Assembly: GCA_018672475.1 (NCBI GenBank)
Contig: JABHFS010000200.1
Location: 1-64,000 of the forward strand
Source: Gemmatimonadota bacterium
Lineage (GTDB): Bacteria > Latescibacterota > UBA2968 > UBA8231
Direction: 5' to 3'
DNA length: 64,000 nucleotides
Position numbers and translations under genes: made by a program. Below, piece by piece: positions 18,481-27,442 of this stretch. The notes beneath the pieces were generated by a model. That model was given only the letters and a program-made list of their open reading frames with translations. It did not search any database and was not told where the DNA came from. Within the stretch, counting starts at the first letter, position 1. Each line of letters starts with the position of its first letter.

Positions 18481-19335
18481 TCACTTTGTCCTCACCAACC
18501 GCGCCCCAAGCGCACTATAGCGGAAAGAAGGATCGTAGCTGAAACGCTTGGCCGAGCGCATATTTCGAGCCCGGTTGACAAAGCCGCCACCGCGCATAAC
18601 CCGGGCTGAGCCCGTAGCGACTCCAGTGGGATCTATTACTATGAGACTCGCGTAGGTGTCTCCGTACCAGTCCTGTACCCACTCCCACACATTGCCGTAC
18701 ATATCGTATAAACCCCAAGGGTTCGGCAGCTTGGTGCCCACCGGCTGTGCAAACGGCAATCCCGCTTTATGAGTATTCCCAACATACCAGGCATAATCGC
18801 CCAATGGACTGTCGTCATCCCCGTAAGAGCGCCGCGTCGTGCTTCCGGCCCGACAGGCGTACTCCCACTCGGCTTCCGTCGGCAGGCGATACAACGACTC
18901 TGCGGCGACTTCGTTCAAACGCCGGAGGAATTCCTCCATAGCCGTCCACGAAATGTAGACTGCTGGATGATTCGGCTTTTTTTCTACGTGTTTCTTTCCA
19001 GTCCATGGTGCAGTTCCCATCACCGCGATCCACTGCGCCTGCGTTATTTCAAATTTCCCCAGGTAAAAGCCTTTGCTGATGGTGACTTCGTGTTGTGGGT
19101 CTTCCCATTCGCCTCGATTGGGCTCCGAACTCGTCGAACCCATTAAAAAGCTACCTGGTTTGATCCAGACAAAATCCATCATGGTACCCCCGTGCAGGTC
19201 CACAGTGATATGCCCGTCAGGCGTTGAGGGCTTTGCGCCACCGGCTGCGATCAGATCGCCATCGGCCCCCAAGGTGGCGAGAATAATTCCAACCATGATG
19301 ACAGTGGGAATCGATGTTTTCAAATAGCGTCTCAT
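18481..19335 (-). CDS. SUMF1/formylglycine-generating-enzyme-like secreted protein lacking the active cysteines
   Basis: A 284-residue protein with an N-terminal signal segment (IPTVIMVGIILATLGADG). The fold markers of the FGE-sulfatase superfamily are present: FVWIKPGSFLMGS, YRLPTEAEWEYACRAGS, GLYDMYGNVWEWVQDWYG, and VMRGGGFVNRARNMRSAKR. True formylglycine-generating enzymes carry two cysteines in that last region; here it reads GGGFVNRARN with none, so copper-dependent oxidation is unlikely. It may be a binding or non-catalytic member of the family. It lies just upstream of a DUF6785 gene and divergent from a CRTAC1 gene. Confidence 0.85.
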   Translation of the reverse strand: MRRYLKTSIPTVIMVGIILATLGADGDLIAAGGAKPSTPDGHITVDLHGGTMMDFVWIKPGSFLMGSTSSEPNRGEWEDPQHEVTISKGFYLGKFEITQAQWIAVMGTAPWTGKKHVEKKPNHPAVYISWTAMEEFLRRLNEVAAESLYRLPTEAEWEYACRAGSTTRRSYGDDDSPLGDYAWYVGNTHKAGLPFAQPVGTKLPNPWGLYDMYGNVWEWVQDWYGDTYASLIVIDPTGVATGSARVMRGGGFVNRARNMRSAKRFSYDPSFRYSALGARLVRTK

Positions 19336-19515
19336 GAAAAAATAGCTTTATGCCTGGACTATCTGGGAAATGGTTGAAACTATGATTCGCGATCTTGCTC
19401 GCGTCGTCTTTCTTGCACACGCAAATAGGAACTTTATATTAAACCCGTCTTAGGACGTGTTCTGCAGTAGCCGCCGCACACACCACCCAGATGCCACCGG
19501 CACAGGGATAGACTT

Positions 19516-21216
19516 ATGACTTTTGCATTCTCTACATTTTTTTTCCGTAGAGCAGTTGCCTGCTTGGTATTTTCATTGCTGCTGCCGGCGCAGGTTCGGT
19601 CACAATTCAGCGATCAGACGAAGGCGGCTGGCATCACCTTCGAATACGTCGCGGGCGGGCTGGAGAAAAGGCATATTGTCGAAACCTCTGGCGGCGGTGC
19701 GGCTTTCTTCGACTACGACAATGACGGCGACCTCGATCTATATGCCGTCAACGGCGCTACCGTCGATACTTATCAAAGTAAATCTGGCCCCGGCAATGCC
19801 CTTTACCGCAACAACGGCAAGGGCAATTTTGCCGACATTGCCGCCCCGGCCGGTGTAGACGACAGCAGTTGGGGCATGGGTTGTACTGTCGGAGACATAG
19901 ACGGCGACGGATACCGCGATCTCTATGTGACGAATTATGGCCCCAATGTCCTCTACCACAATCAGGGCGGCAGCACCTTTGCCAACATTGCAGTCTCAGC
20001 CGGCGTAGCGGCAGCCGATTATAGCGCCAGCGCTGCTTTCTTCGACTACGACAACGACGGCGATCTCGACCTATACGTCACTACGTATCTGGTCTACGAC
20101 ATCGAATCGCCCCCGGACAGGATATGCACTTATGGAGGATCCCAGATCTACTGCGGGCCCCAGGGGTTGCCCGGTGCTGGGGATGTGCTCTATCGCAACG
20201 ACGGCAACAAGGCCTTCACCGACGTCACTCGCGCTACCGGCATCTCCTGGGCCAATCGCTATTACGGGCTGGGGGTATTGCCTGCAGACTTCGATAATGA
20301 TGGCGATACCGACCTCTTTGTCGCCAACGATGCAACACCCAATCTTATCTTTCAAAACAACGGCAATGGCACGTTCAGCGAAATAGGACTTATAGCGGGC
20401 GTTGCCTACAATACCAGCGGCGAAGAAGAGGCTGGCATGGGAGTCGACGCCGGTGATTACGACAACGACGGCGACCTAGACCTGTACGTCACGCATTTTT
20501 TCCGCGAGAGCAACACCTTCTACCGCAACAATGGGCTGGGCCGATTCGACGATATCACGGCCCAAGCCGGCCTCGAAAATCCCACACTCGCAAAGCTGGG
20601 CTGGGGCACTCAGTTTTTTGATTACGACAACGACGCCGACCTAGATCTTTTTGTCGCCAATGGCCACGTTTATCCCCAAGTCGATCTAGCGCGAATGGGC
20701 ACTTCCTACAACCAGCACAACCAGCTTTTTCGCAATGACGGGGCGGATAAACTAGTCGACGTATCGGCGGCGGCTGGCTCGGGAATGGCCGTCAAGAAAG
20801 TGAGTCGCGGCGCCAGTTTCGGCGATTACGACAACGATGGCGATATCGATGTATTCGTCATCAACCTGGACGACTCAGCGACCTTGCTGCGAAACGACTT
20901 GGCCAGCTCGCACAATTGGCTCGTCGTCCAGCTCTTCGGCCAAAATGTCGCAGCAGCCAAGATCCGGCTATCGGCCGCCGGTCAGTCGCAATGGCGAACG
21001 GTCAATGGCGCTTCCAGCTACCTTTCTTATAACGACACCCGCGCCTACTTTGGGTTGGGCGTCGAGACTGCAGCAGACCTAGTGGTAATCAACTGGCCGG
21101 ACGGAACGAGCCAGACCGTGCCAGCAGTGCCTGCTAATAAGCTATTGGTCGTTCATCAAAATGGCGCTCATGCCGTCTTGGAGTTGGGGGCCAATCCCTA
21201 CAAACAAGCGCACTAG
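19516..21216 (+). CDS. Secreted CRTAC1 family protein (FG-GAP/VCBS repeats plus ASPIC/UnbV domain)
   Basis: A 566-residue protein with an N-terminal signal peptide (VACLVFSLLLPAQVRS). It is a run of calcium-binding beta-propeller blades, each with a DYDNDGDLDLY-type loop; at least seven are visible (for example FFDYDNDGDLDLYAVNG, PADFDNDGDTDLFVAND, FGDYDNDGDIDVFVINL). The C-terminal ASPIC/UnbV region shows SSYLSYNDTRAYFGLG and INWPDGTSQTV. These proteins are secreted and bind surfaces or glycans. The stop overlaps the convergent chaperone gene by four bases. It has two relatives at 35 kb and 37 kb. Confidence 0.9.
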   Translation: MTFAFSTFFFRRAVACLVFSLLLPAQVRSQFSDQTKAAGITFEYVAGGLEKRHIVETSGGGAAFFDYDNDGDLDLYAVNGATVDTYQSKSGPGNALYRNNGKGNFADIAAPAGVDDSSWGMGCTVGDIDGDGYRDLYVTNYGPNVLYHNQGGSTFANIAVSAGVAAADYSASAAFFDYDNDGDLDLYVTTYLVYDIESPPDRICTYGGSQIYCGPQGLPGAGDVLYRNDGNKAFTDVTRATGISWANRYYGLGVLPADFDNDGDTDLFVANDATPNLIFQNNGNGTFSEIGLIAGVAYNTSGEEEAGMGVDAGDYDNDGDLDLYVTHFFRESNTFYRNNGLGRFDDITAQAGLENPTLAKLGWGTQFFDYDNDADLDLFVANGHVYPQVDLARMGTSYNQHNQLFRNDGADKLVDVSAAAGSGMAVKKVSRGASFGDYDNDGDIDVFVINLDDSATLLRNDLASSHNWLVVQLFGQNVAAAKIRLSAAGQSQWRTVNGASSYLSYNDTRAYFGLGVETAADLVVINWPDGTSQTVPAVPANKLLVVHQNGAHAVLELGANPYKQAH

Positions 21217-22880
21217 CCATTACCCAAGGCGACGTTGAGCTGATCCTCCAAAATGTGAATATCTGATCGATATTTATCCCGCAATTCTTCCATATATGAG
21301 TTAAACGCCTGCCGGTCTTTTATTTTTTTAACGTGCGATCGGACTCTCCAATTGGCCTCTGCAAAGGACTCCCTTTTGCGTCCTTTGGACAGGGGCTTGA
21401 ATATAGAAAACCCCTCATCTACCGCGACTGGACCGGTGAGCGCGCCGATTTCAGCGACCGCCACAGCTTCTACCAAACCACCGAATTGTAATTTTTCGTA
21501 CAGGTGAATGTGAAATCGGCCCTCTTCATCGCGATGATCCTTGGAGCGAATAGAATGTTGCCTGGCCAAGTCCCCGAACTCTGACCCAGCTTTAATCTCT
21601 TCCTGCAAGCGCAATGCCTCTGCTTTGGTTTCCACGAGAATTTCCTGTATCTCGATATGTTCCGGATGCATGTACTTGTTGGGATGATCGTCGTAAAATT
21701 TACGCACCTCGTCGTCCGTAAGAGACACTCTCGCCTTCAACACCGCTTGTCTGATCTCCCCAATCAAAAGCTGTCGTCGCTGGTCTTCGAGCCACGCCGC
21801 GATTTCCCGTTCTCGATCGATGCCATCATGAAGAGCGGCTTCCATGATCATTATGTTGGCAACGACATTGCGTTCGGCAAAAGAGATTGCCTGCTCGCGG
21901 TCTGTGATATTCGCCAGCGGGTTGCCTTTGAGGTCGCCGGCCAAATCGACGAAATCGCCCGTTGTTATCACACCATTGTCATATCTGTAGAGGGTGATAT
22001 TACGTTCATCCTCTGTCGTAATAGATTCGTCGCGGTTTAACTTTTCAACTAAAGAATCAAAGCCATTTCGATCGATTTCAAGGCGAAATTTCACCCTTAG
22101 CTCTGCGACCAAAGCGGTGTTTGCATCTCTAAATTTCATTCTCTTGAATTCGTTCGCTATTTTCATTCTCTGTTGTGGATTGAGCTCAATTGGTGCTTCA
22201 TCGAGTATTTTGAAGATCGCGAAGCGATCATTTAACTCTATTGGTTCGGTGATTTGGCCGACCCTCAGCGAGTATAATTTATCCTGCAGAATGGGAATCA
22301 TTTGATCTCTGGTAGTGTATCCCATATCGCCGCCTTTGGCCGCTGTTTTTTTATTTATCGAGAGTCGTTTGGCGACCTGGGCGAAGTCTTCCCCTTCTCT
22401 AATCGCCTTGACCACGGCTTCTGCTTGGACCCTGTCGGCAAGCAATATATCTGCTAATCTGACCGCCCGAGCAAAGCCCTTTTCTCGCACGTACTCGACT
22501 ATTTCGCTTTCTTCTATTTCTGCTAATTTTAGCTCTCTTTGTTGGTACGTTCTGACGAGCTTTGCTCTTCTGTTTTTGTTTGTCTTTTTGATATAACTAA
22601 GGCTTTTGTCGATGTCTCCACTTTGGGCCTCTAATAGCAGGAGTTCCATATCGATCATCGTCCGTAGATAATCCCGACCTTGTTCTACTGCGTTCTCCTT
22701 GCCCTCTGCGGACCGCTCGGCAATGTATTGGTGCAACTGCTTTGCCGTTATCTTCGTTGCTCCCACCCGAGCGACTTCCAGCGCTTCCTTTTCTTCGGCG
22801 GAACTCAGACACACGGTCATAAGCAAAATAGGCAAAAGGACCGTAGGGAAACGTAGAAATTTTATCAATTGCTGCATCAT
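21213..22880 (-). CDS. SurA/PpiC-like periplasmic peptidyl-prolyl isomerase (parvulin chaperone)
   Basis: A 555-residue protein with a signal peptide. It contains two parvulin-like segments: about residues 135-230 (VRLADILLADRVQAEAVVKA, KGGDMGYTTRDQMIP) and about 395-490 (HIEIQEILVETKAEALRLQE, FGDLARQHS). The N-terminal helical region resembles the SurA chaperone part. It should help outer-membrane proteins fold. It is the last gene of the minus-strand operon, 39 bases after the barrel-like protein, which fits a dedicated chaperone. A cysteine near the signal end is not in a good lipobox. Confidence 0.85.
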   Translation of the reverse strand: MMQQLIKFLRFPTVLLPILLMTVCLSSAEEKEALEVARVGATKITAKQLHQYIAERSAEGKENAVEQGRDYLRTMIDMELLLLEAQSGDIDKSLSYIKKTNKNRRAKLVRTYQQRELKLAEIEESEIVEYVREKGFARAVRLADILLADRVQAEAVVKAIREGEDFAQVAKRLSINKKTAAKGGDMGYTTRDQMIPILQDKLYSLRVGQITEPIELNDRFAIFKILDEAPIELNPQQRMKIANEFKRMKFRDANTALVAELRVKFRLEIDRNGFDSLVEKLNRDESITTEDERNITLYRYDNGVITTGDFVDLAGDLKGNPLANITDREQAISFAERNVVANIMIMEAALHDGIDREREIAAWLEDQRRQLLIGEIRQAVLKARVSLTDDEVRKFYDDHPNKYMHPEHIEIQEILVETKAEALRLQEEIKAGSEFGDLARQHSIRSKDHRDEEGRFHIHLYEKLQFGGLVEAVAVAEIGALTGPVAVDEGFSIFKPLSKGRKRESFAEANWRVRSHVKKIKDRQAFNSYMEELRDKYRSDIHILEDQLNVALGNG

Positions 22881-22919
22881 CAGACCTAGCCTCTACATTT
22901 TGATTGATTTAAATAGCTT

Positions 22920-25634
22920 CTAATTCAAACCGGCATATACTGTGGCAAAGGCAACTCTACCCGTTTCACTCTCATTGCCGATAGACTTACGGGTGAGCCT
23001 GAAACCCATCTGAGTTGTCAGGCCATAGCCCAGGTAATTCGTGGCATTGGTAAATTGCACTGCACACACAATTTCAGAAAAATCGTCTCGCAACCCCTCT
23101 CGAACAGCGACATCCGCGTCTCTGAGCTGTCGGAAGATCGTATATTCCACCCCGGCTTCCATTGAGGATGTGCTGAGCCAGGGCCAACGCGTCTGCAAAG
23201 AGAATAGCAGGATATCTTCTCTGCGTTCAGGCTCGGACTTAAGTGCTGGAGACTCAATTCGCAACTCGTTTTTTATCTTTGGTTGGATGTCGACATTCGA
23301 AATTTTAAAAATGTAGTCCGCTTTATTAATCAGCCCAAAAAAGACGAAATCCTCTCGCAAATCGGGTTGTCTTTTCCTTTGATGCCATAAGTCATACTTG
23401 AATTTACTGACGATTTTCAGATTCTCTATTTTGCTATAGTCGAAGCTTATAAAGGACGAATTTATCCAGGTATCTTGAGCGGCCAATGGATCAATCGTAG
23501 GCACAGTGCGTCTTTCAAATTCATCCCACTGGCGAAGGTTATTCTCGATATTATCCGCGGATAACTTGAAATTCTCAAAGAATCTCAGTTTGCCTATCCC
23601 TGGGAAATCTTTCTCCAAAGAAAGCAGCACGTAGTTGGTGATATTCTCCCCGGCGCCAGCAATAAGCCTTTCATCGGTGCGGCCGGCTATCACCCTCATT
23701 CCCGGGACAATATTGACGCCCGTATAGGCATTGTATCCCCGGTGATCCCTGCCGTATGGATAATCCGCTTCATCGTCGTTCTCGAATCGATCCACCCAAA
23801 GGTTGTTGTTCATATCTATGCCAAATAGATACTCCGGCCGATCGGTGGCATACCTGAGAAAGGGCTCGTCATAGTCGGGTACTAGATTCGGCAGGTCTTC
23901 GCTGTCGTTCTGGTTGAAATCGGATATGAAATCGAAGTTTTCATCCAGCCCGGGGAATACGTTCAGGTCTATATTTTCGAATATTCTCTGCCAATCGGGA
24001 TAGCGGTCTTGGTCGTCGTTGTCGTCGACAAATTCATAATAAAATTGGGTCCGGTTTTCATAATCTATATTGACCTCTCCCCTTGCGAGGATCGAGCTCG
24101 TATTGTAGTTGTGATCCATGCTATAAGCCTCTCCGAAGAAAAACCACGGATTGGCAATTTTCGATAGATTCATCATCCACCCGTCTCCTTCGTCCGAAGC
24201 CGACAAGTGTTTTATCTGCTGTCTATTGGGGTATTTCCTATAACTGACGCTGCGGTCGTATTCTCCGTAAAAATCGAATCCCAAAATGCTATTCGCCTCC
24301 AGTGTCATACCATATATCTCGGTAGCAGTAGGCAAACCATAAGGAATCTTGAGGACCTTCAGATTCGATCCGTCCTTGACGTTTTGATCGGCTCTGGCAG
24401 CCAGCAAAAAAACATTATTTCTCTGAGCGTTTGTCTGGCGGTCTGAAGACACTTCAACTCGGTAGTCATTGGCGACTACGAGTTCGAAAGTCACCTTTCT
24501 TATCTCGGACGGATCGGGGCCCGAATACGAGCCAACGGAAAAGTCATATACCAATTCTATCTGTTCGGAGCCATTGGCCTCCCAGAATCCCTGGCGTTGA
24601 AAGCCGCCTTGAGGAGAAGGTATCAATCCGGTTTCGCTGGCCCGCACCACTTCACTTACCGACGACAATTCACCGCTTGGACCAATGGTTTCAATCTCGG
24701 CTTCTATGATCATATCCCAGGCAAAAAGGGTAGCCCCGCCTTCATTGTCCTCGGGCGAATCGTCTGTAAGACGCACAAATAATTTGCTGATGTTTTCGGC
24801 ATTTTGACTCGAGGTAATCGAACCGCTTCTCGGACTGCCCTCAAAAGCATCCAGCAGCTGAAAAGAATTGTGGGCGCTGACGTAATTGGCACCGACTTTT
24901 ATATAATCACCCACCTGGGCGGTTGCCCGGCCACCGGTCAAAGTCGTCAGGCTCGTCGTCTGATTGACACTGGGGTTGCGCGGACCGGCACCGCCGGGGG
25001 AACTGATGCGGGAAAGTATCGTCGTCACTTCATATTTATCGGACTGATAGTCCACCTGAATGCCATCGAAGGCCGGTTTCGAAAAGGTCATCGGGGTCAG
25101 CGTCGTTCTTATTTCACTGCCTATGGTTATGGCCAGGTTATGCTGCCCCTTTTGATCGGAGGATATAATCAGATTGGAGAAGAAGTTGCGAAATTTCTCG
25201 GTCTTGAATAAGTTGCTTCCCCCCTGTTCTGGCTGGGTCTGGCTCCAATCGTAGATCAACCAGCCCTTGGTGATAAAAGAACCGTAGATATCGTAAAAAT
25301 AATCACCTTCTAAAGCCGTATTGACATATCGTTTATATTGGTCCCTGGCATAGTTGGTATACTCCGACTGTTGCCACTGATATTCATTGTAGAGCTCTTG
25401 CGGCACGTACCATTTTTTGACCGCCGGATCCAAGGCGCCAAACAGGACGCCAGGACCAGTTGGCGCAAAGGTAAGTTCGCCGCCTCGGCGCACCCCTTTT
25501 ATGCGATTCGGATCAACACCCTGAGCTTCTAAAGCAGTGCCGAAAATCAATATTTCTGAGAGTACGGTGCCAATTATAGCACTCGCGCTAATACAGCGTC
25601 TTAGAAATCGTCCAAAAATTTGACCGCTCATCAT
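22920..25634 (-). CDS. Large secreted protein, probable outer-membrane beta-barrel, function unknown
   Basis: A 904-residue protein with an N-terminal signal segment (hydrophobic residues about 12-35). I recognise no domain. Alternating aromatic and polar residues run through the C-terminal half, with many Tyr and Trp residues and a final strand ending in an aromatic-small pattern (VAFATVYAGLN), which looks like a beta-barrel. Acidic, Asn-rich loops (DDNDDQDRYPDWQ, DMNNNLWVDRFEND) may bind calcium. It sits between the three surface proteins and the SurA-like chaperone in one operon, suggesting an outer-membrane export or anchor role. This is inference; the sequence does not look like SusC or T9SS SprA. 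Confidence 0.6.
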   Translation of the reverse strand: MMSGQIFGRFLRRCISASAIIGTVLSEILIFGTALEAQGVDPNRIKGVRRGGELTFAPTGPGVLFGALDPAVKKWYVPQELYNEYQWQQSEYTNYARDQYKRYVNTALEGDYFYDIYGSFITKGWLIYDWSQTQPEQGGSNLFKTEKFRNFFSNLIISSDQKGQHNLAITIGSEIRTTLTPMTFSKPAFDGIQVDYQSDKYEVTTILSRISSPGGAGPRNPSVNQTTSLTTLTGGRATAQVGDYIKVGANYVSAHNSFQLLDAFEGSPRSGSITSSQNAENISKLFVRLTDDSPEDNEGGATLFAWDMIIEAEIETIGPSGELSSVSEVVRASETGLIPSPQGGFQRQGFWEANGSEQIELVYDFSVGSYSGPDPSEIRKVTFELVVANDYRVEVSSDRQTNAQRNNVFLLAARADQNVKDGSNLKVLKIPYGLPTATEIYGMTLEANSILGFDFYGEYDRSVSYRKYPNRQQIKHLSASDEGDGWMMNLSKIANPWFFFGEAYSMDHNYNTSSILARGEVNIDYENRTQFYYEFVDDNDDQDRYPDWQRIFENIDLNVFPGLDENFDFISDFNQNDSEDLPNLVPDYDEPFLRYATDRPEYLFGIDMNNNLWVDRFENDDEADYPYGRDHRGYNAYTGVNIVPGMRVIAGRTDERLIAGAGENITNYVLLSLEKDFPGIGKLRFFENFKLSADNIENNLRQWDEFERRTVPTIDPLAAQDTWINSSFISFDYSKIENLKIVSKFKYDLWHQRKRQPDLREDFVFFGLINKADYIFKISNVDIQPKIKNELRIESPALKSEPERREDILLFSLQTRWPWLSTSSMEAGVEYTIFRQLRDADVAVREGLRDDFSEIVCAVQFTNATNYLGYGLTTQMGFRLTRKSIGNESETGRVAFATVYAGLN

Positions 25635-25710
25635 GGGAATTCCACCCTGGCTTTTTTATTTAATTGGTTAATAGACAGCCCGTAAGTAAAAAGAGGGGAA
25701 GTGCGAATAA

Positions 25711-27414
25711 TCAATAGGCGACAGGTACGATTTTCGTCTTGCTCTCCGCACCGGAATCTGCATCGATCTCAATGCGCAGCAAATAGATCCCCGGCGCTAC
25801 TTTTGCACCACTAGCGTCCGTCCCGTCCCATGTTTTTCGATACCTGCCACTAGAATTCAGACCAGAATAGATCACCTTCCTGACTCTGCCGGTAAGATCG
25901 TATACTGCTACGAAAATCTGCGCTTGATCGATTAAATTAACTATATCGTAGGTAATCTGTAGTTCGTCGTTTATGCCGTCGCCATTAGGCGTAAAGGGAG
26001 CGGGAGCTACGGTGAAAGAATGGATCAGATCTTTGCCCACCCGGATAGTGACGGAAAGGTCGTTGCCTCGCGCTAACGAATCTGCTGCGGCGTCTCCCTC
26101 CGTAATCGCCTGCGGCAAGTTCTCCGGCTGCTGGCTGTCGGTTACCCTGCCGGCGAAAAACGTATTGTAGCGCAAAGCCACATTTTCGAAAGCCACTCTC
26201 AGGGTTTGATTGCCGGTGACCCTGGGGAAACTGATTTCTACTCCGCCACTGATATCCGTTTTTTCCCATGCCACTTCCGTTCCGTCTATTTGCACAGACC
26301 GGACTATTTCTACTGGTGCCAGAGTCTCTATTGCCAGGCGGTCGAAACCGCGGCTATTGAATGTTTTAACCGTATAGGTCAATAGAGTATTTTGACCGAT
26401 CAGGGCGCTTTGCGGCCAGATTTCACCCACTAGCGAGTCAGCAAGAGCTGGTGCAACCTCAAAAGCAATGGAATCAACCGTTGCCGCGGAAAGAATCTCA
26501 CTGGTTTCCAATTGGAATCGGAATTGCGAATAACGACGTGGTGCCGGCGATACGATATCGCTGCGCACACCGGCAGGGTAGGGGGCAGACCAAGCACTCC
26601 AGGCCAGCGAATCACCGGGGTCCGGCGTGCTGCCGCTGCGGGTCGACAGGGTAACGCCGGTTTTGCTCTGTTCTCCAATGCTGCCCTTAGCCCATGTAAT
26701 GCCGCCAAAAACCGCAGGCTGCCCATGATCGAATATCTTTGATGTATACGACGCCGATGAGGCAAAGCCTGCGCCGAAGACTTGGAATTCGTCAATCTCC
26801 CACTCCCCTCGCACCAATTGACGGACCTCGATAAAACGGACGAACTGCAGTGGAACATCCAAATCAACAATGGGTTCGAGGTTGCGCTCCACATTTTTGA
26901 AGACCTTGAAATCCGGCGTTCCGGCTAGCGTTTTCTGCTCCTCACTACCATCATTCAGCAACAACTCGTAGCCTTGCAGGAAAAATTCTTCAAAGCCTTT
27001 TCTTGGGAAAAATCTAATCCTGTTCACCCCAAGACGTTCGCCCAGGTCTATTCTGAAGATGATACCTGTCGCCGAAACGCCCTTCACCTCAAAAGCCTTA
27101 GTTGAATCGCCGTTGACCATATTTTTCAATAAGCCCTCTAGATTACTTCGCGATATTTCGAGCACAATTCTCGCGTTGGGCGAGGTGACAGTGCCCCCTC
27201 TTTCGATGATCTTGAGCGCGATATTGTCTTCGGGACCGGTTTGCGCCGGCTGTATTTGGCCTGGATTGCTCGTAAAATCAATGACCGATATATCGGAGTG
27301 CTGGCCATCCCACTCGAGAGTGCCCGGACCACCGCCGATAGCAATAATTTCCCCATAAGCCGGAGCAAAGAAGAGCGCCAATAATGACAGGCTAAGTAAC
27401 CAGTGCCCATTCAA
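25711..27414 (-). CDS. Secreted protein with discoidin-like fold and FlgD/gliding-type C-terminal Ig domain, paralogue 1
   Basis: A 567-residue protein. A TTG start at 27414 is chosen: it has AGGAG nine bases upstream and gives a clean signal peptide (MNGHWLLSLSLLALFFAPAYG). An ATG at 27456 is possible but has no such site and overlaps the upstream gene. The middle holds a beta-sandwich region resembling F5/8-type discoidin (RFIEVRQLVRGEWEIDEFQV) and the shared block LVGEIWPQSALIGQNTLLTY. The C terminus reads FTPNGDGINDELQITYDIV, then VYDLTGRVRKV and GIYLLRIEI, a FlgD-like Ig domain common on secreted cell-surface proteins. Middle gene of the minus-strand operon. Confidence 0.82.
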   Translation of the reverse strand: MNGHWLLSLSLLALFFAPAYGEIIAIGGGPGTLEWDGQHSDISVIDFTSNPGQIQPAQTGPEDNIALKIIERGGTVTSPNARIVLEISRSNLEGLLKNMVNGDSTKAFEVKGVSATGIIFRIDLGERLGVNRIRFFPRKGFEEFFLQGYELLLNDGSEEQKTLAGTPDFKVFKNVERNLEPIVDLDVPLQFVRFIEVRQLVRGEWEIDEFQVFGAGFASSASYTSKIFDHGQPAVFGGITWAKGSIGEQSKTGVTLSTRSGSTPDPGDSLAWSAWSAPYPAGVRSDIVSPAPRRYSQFRFQLETSEILSAATVDSIAFEVAPALADSLVGEIWPQSALIGQNTLLTYTVKTFNSRGFDRLAIETLAPVEIVRSVQIDGTEVAWEKTDISGGVEISFPRVTGNQTLRVAFENVALRYNTFFAGRVTDSQQPENLPQAITEGDAAADSLARGNDLSVTIRVGKDLIHSFTVAPAPFTPNGDGINDELQITYDIVNLIDQAQIFVAVYDLTGRVRKVIYSGLNSSGRYRKTWDGTDASGAKVAPGIYLLRIEIDADSGAESKTKIVPVAY

Positions 27415-27442
27415 CCTAAAGCTCTCCTGAATTGTTTTTAAA

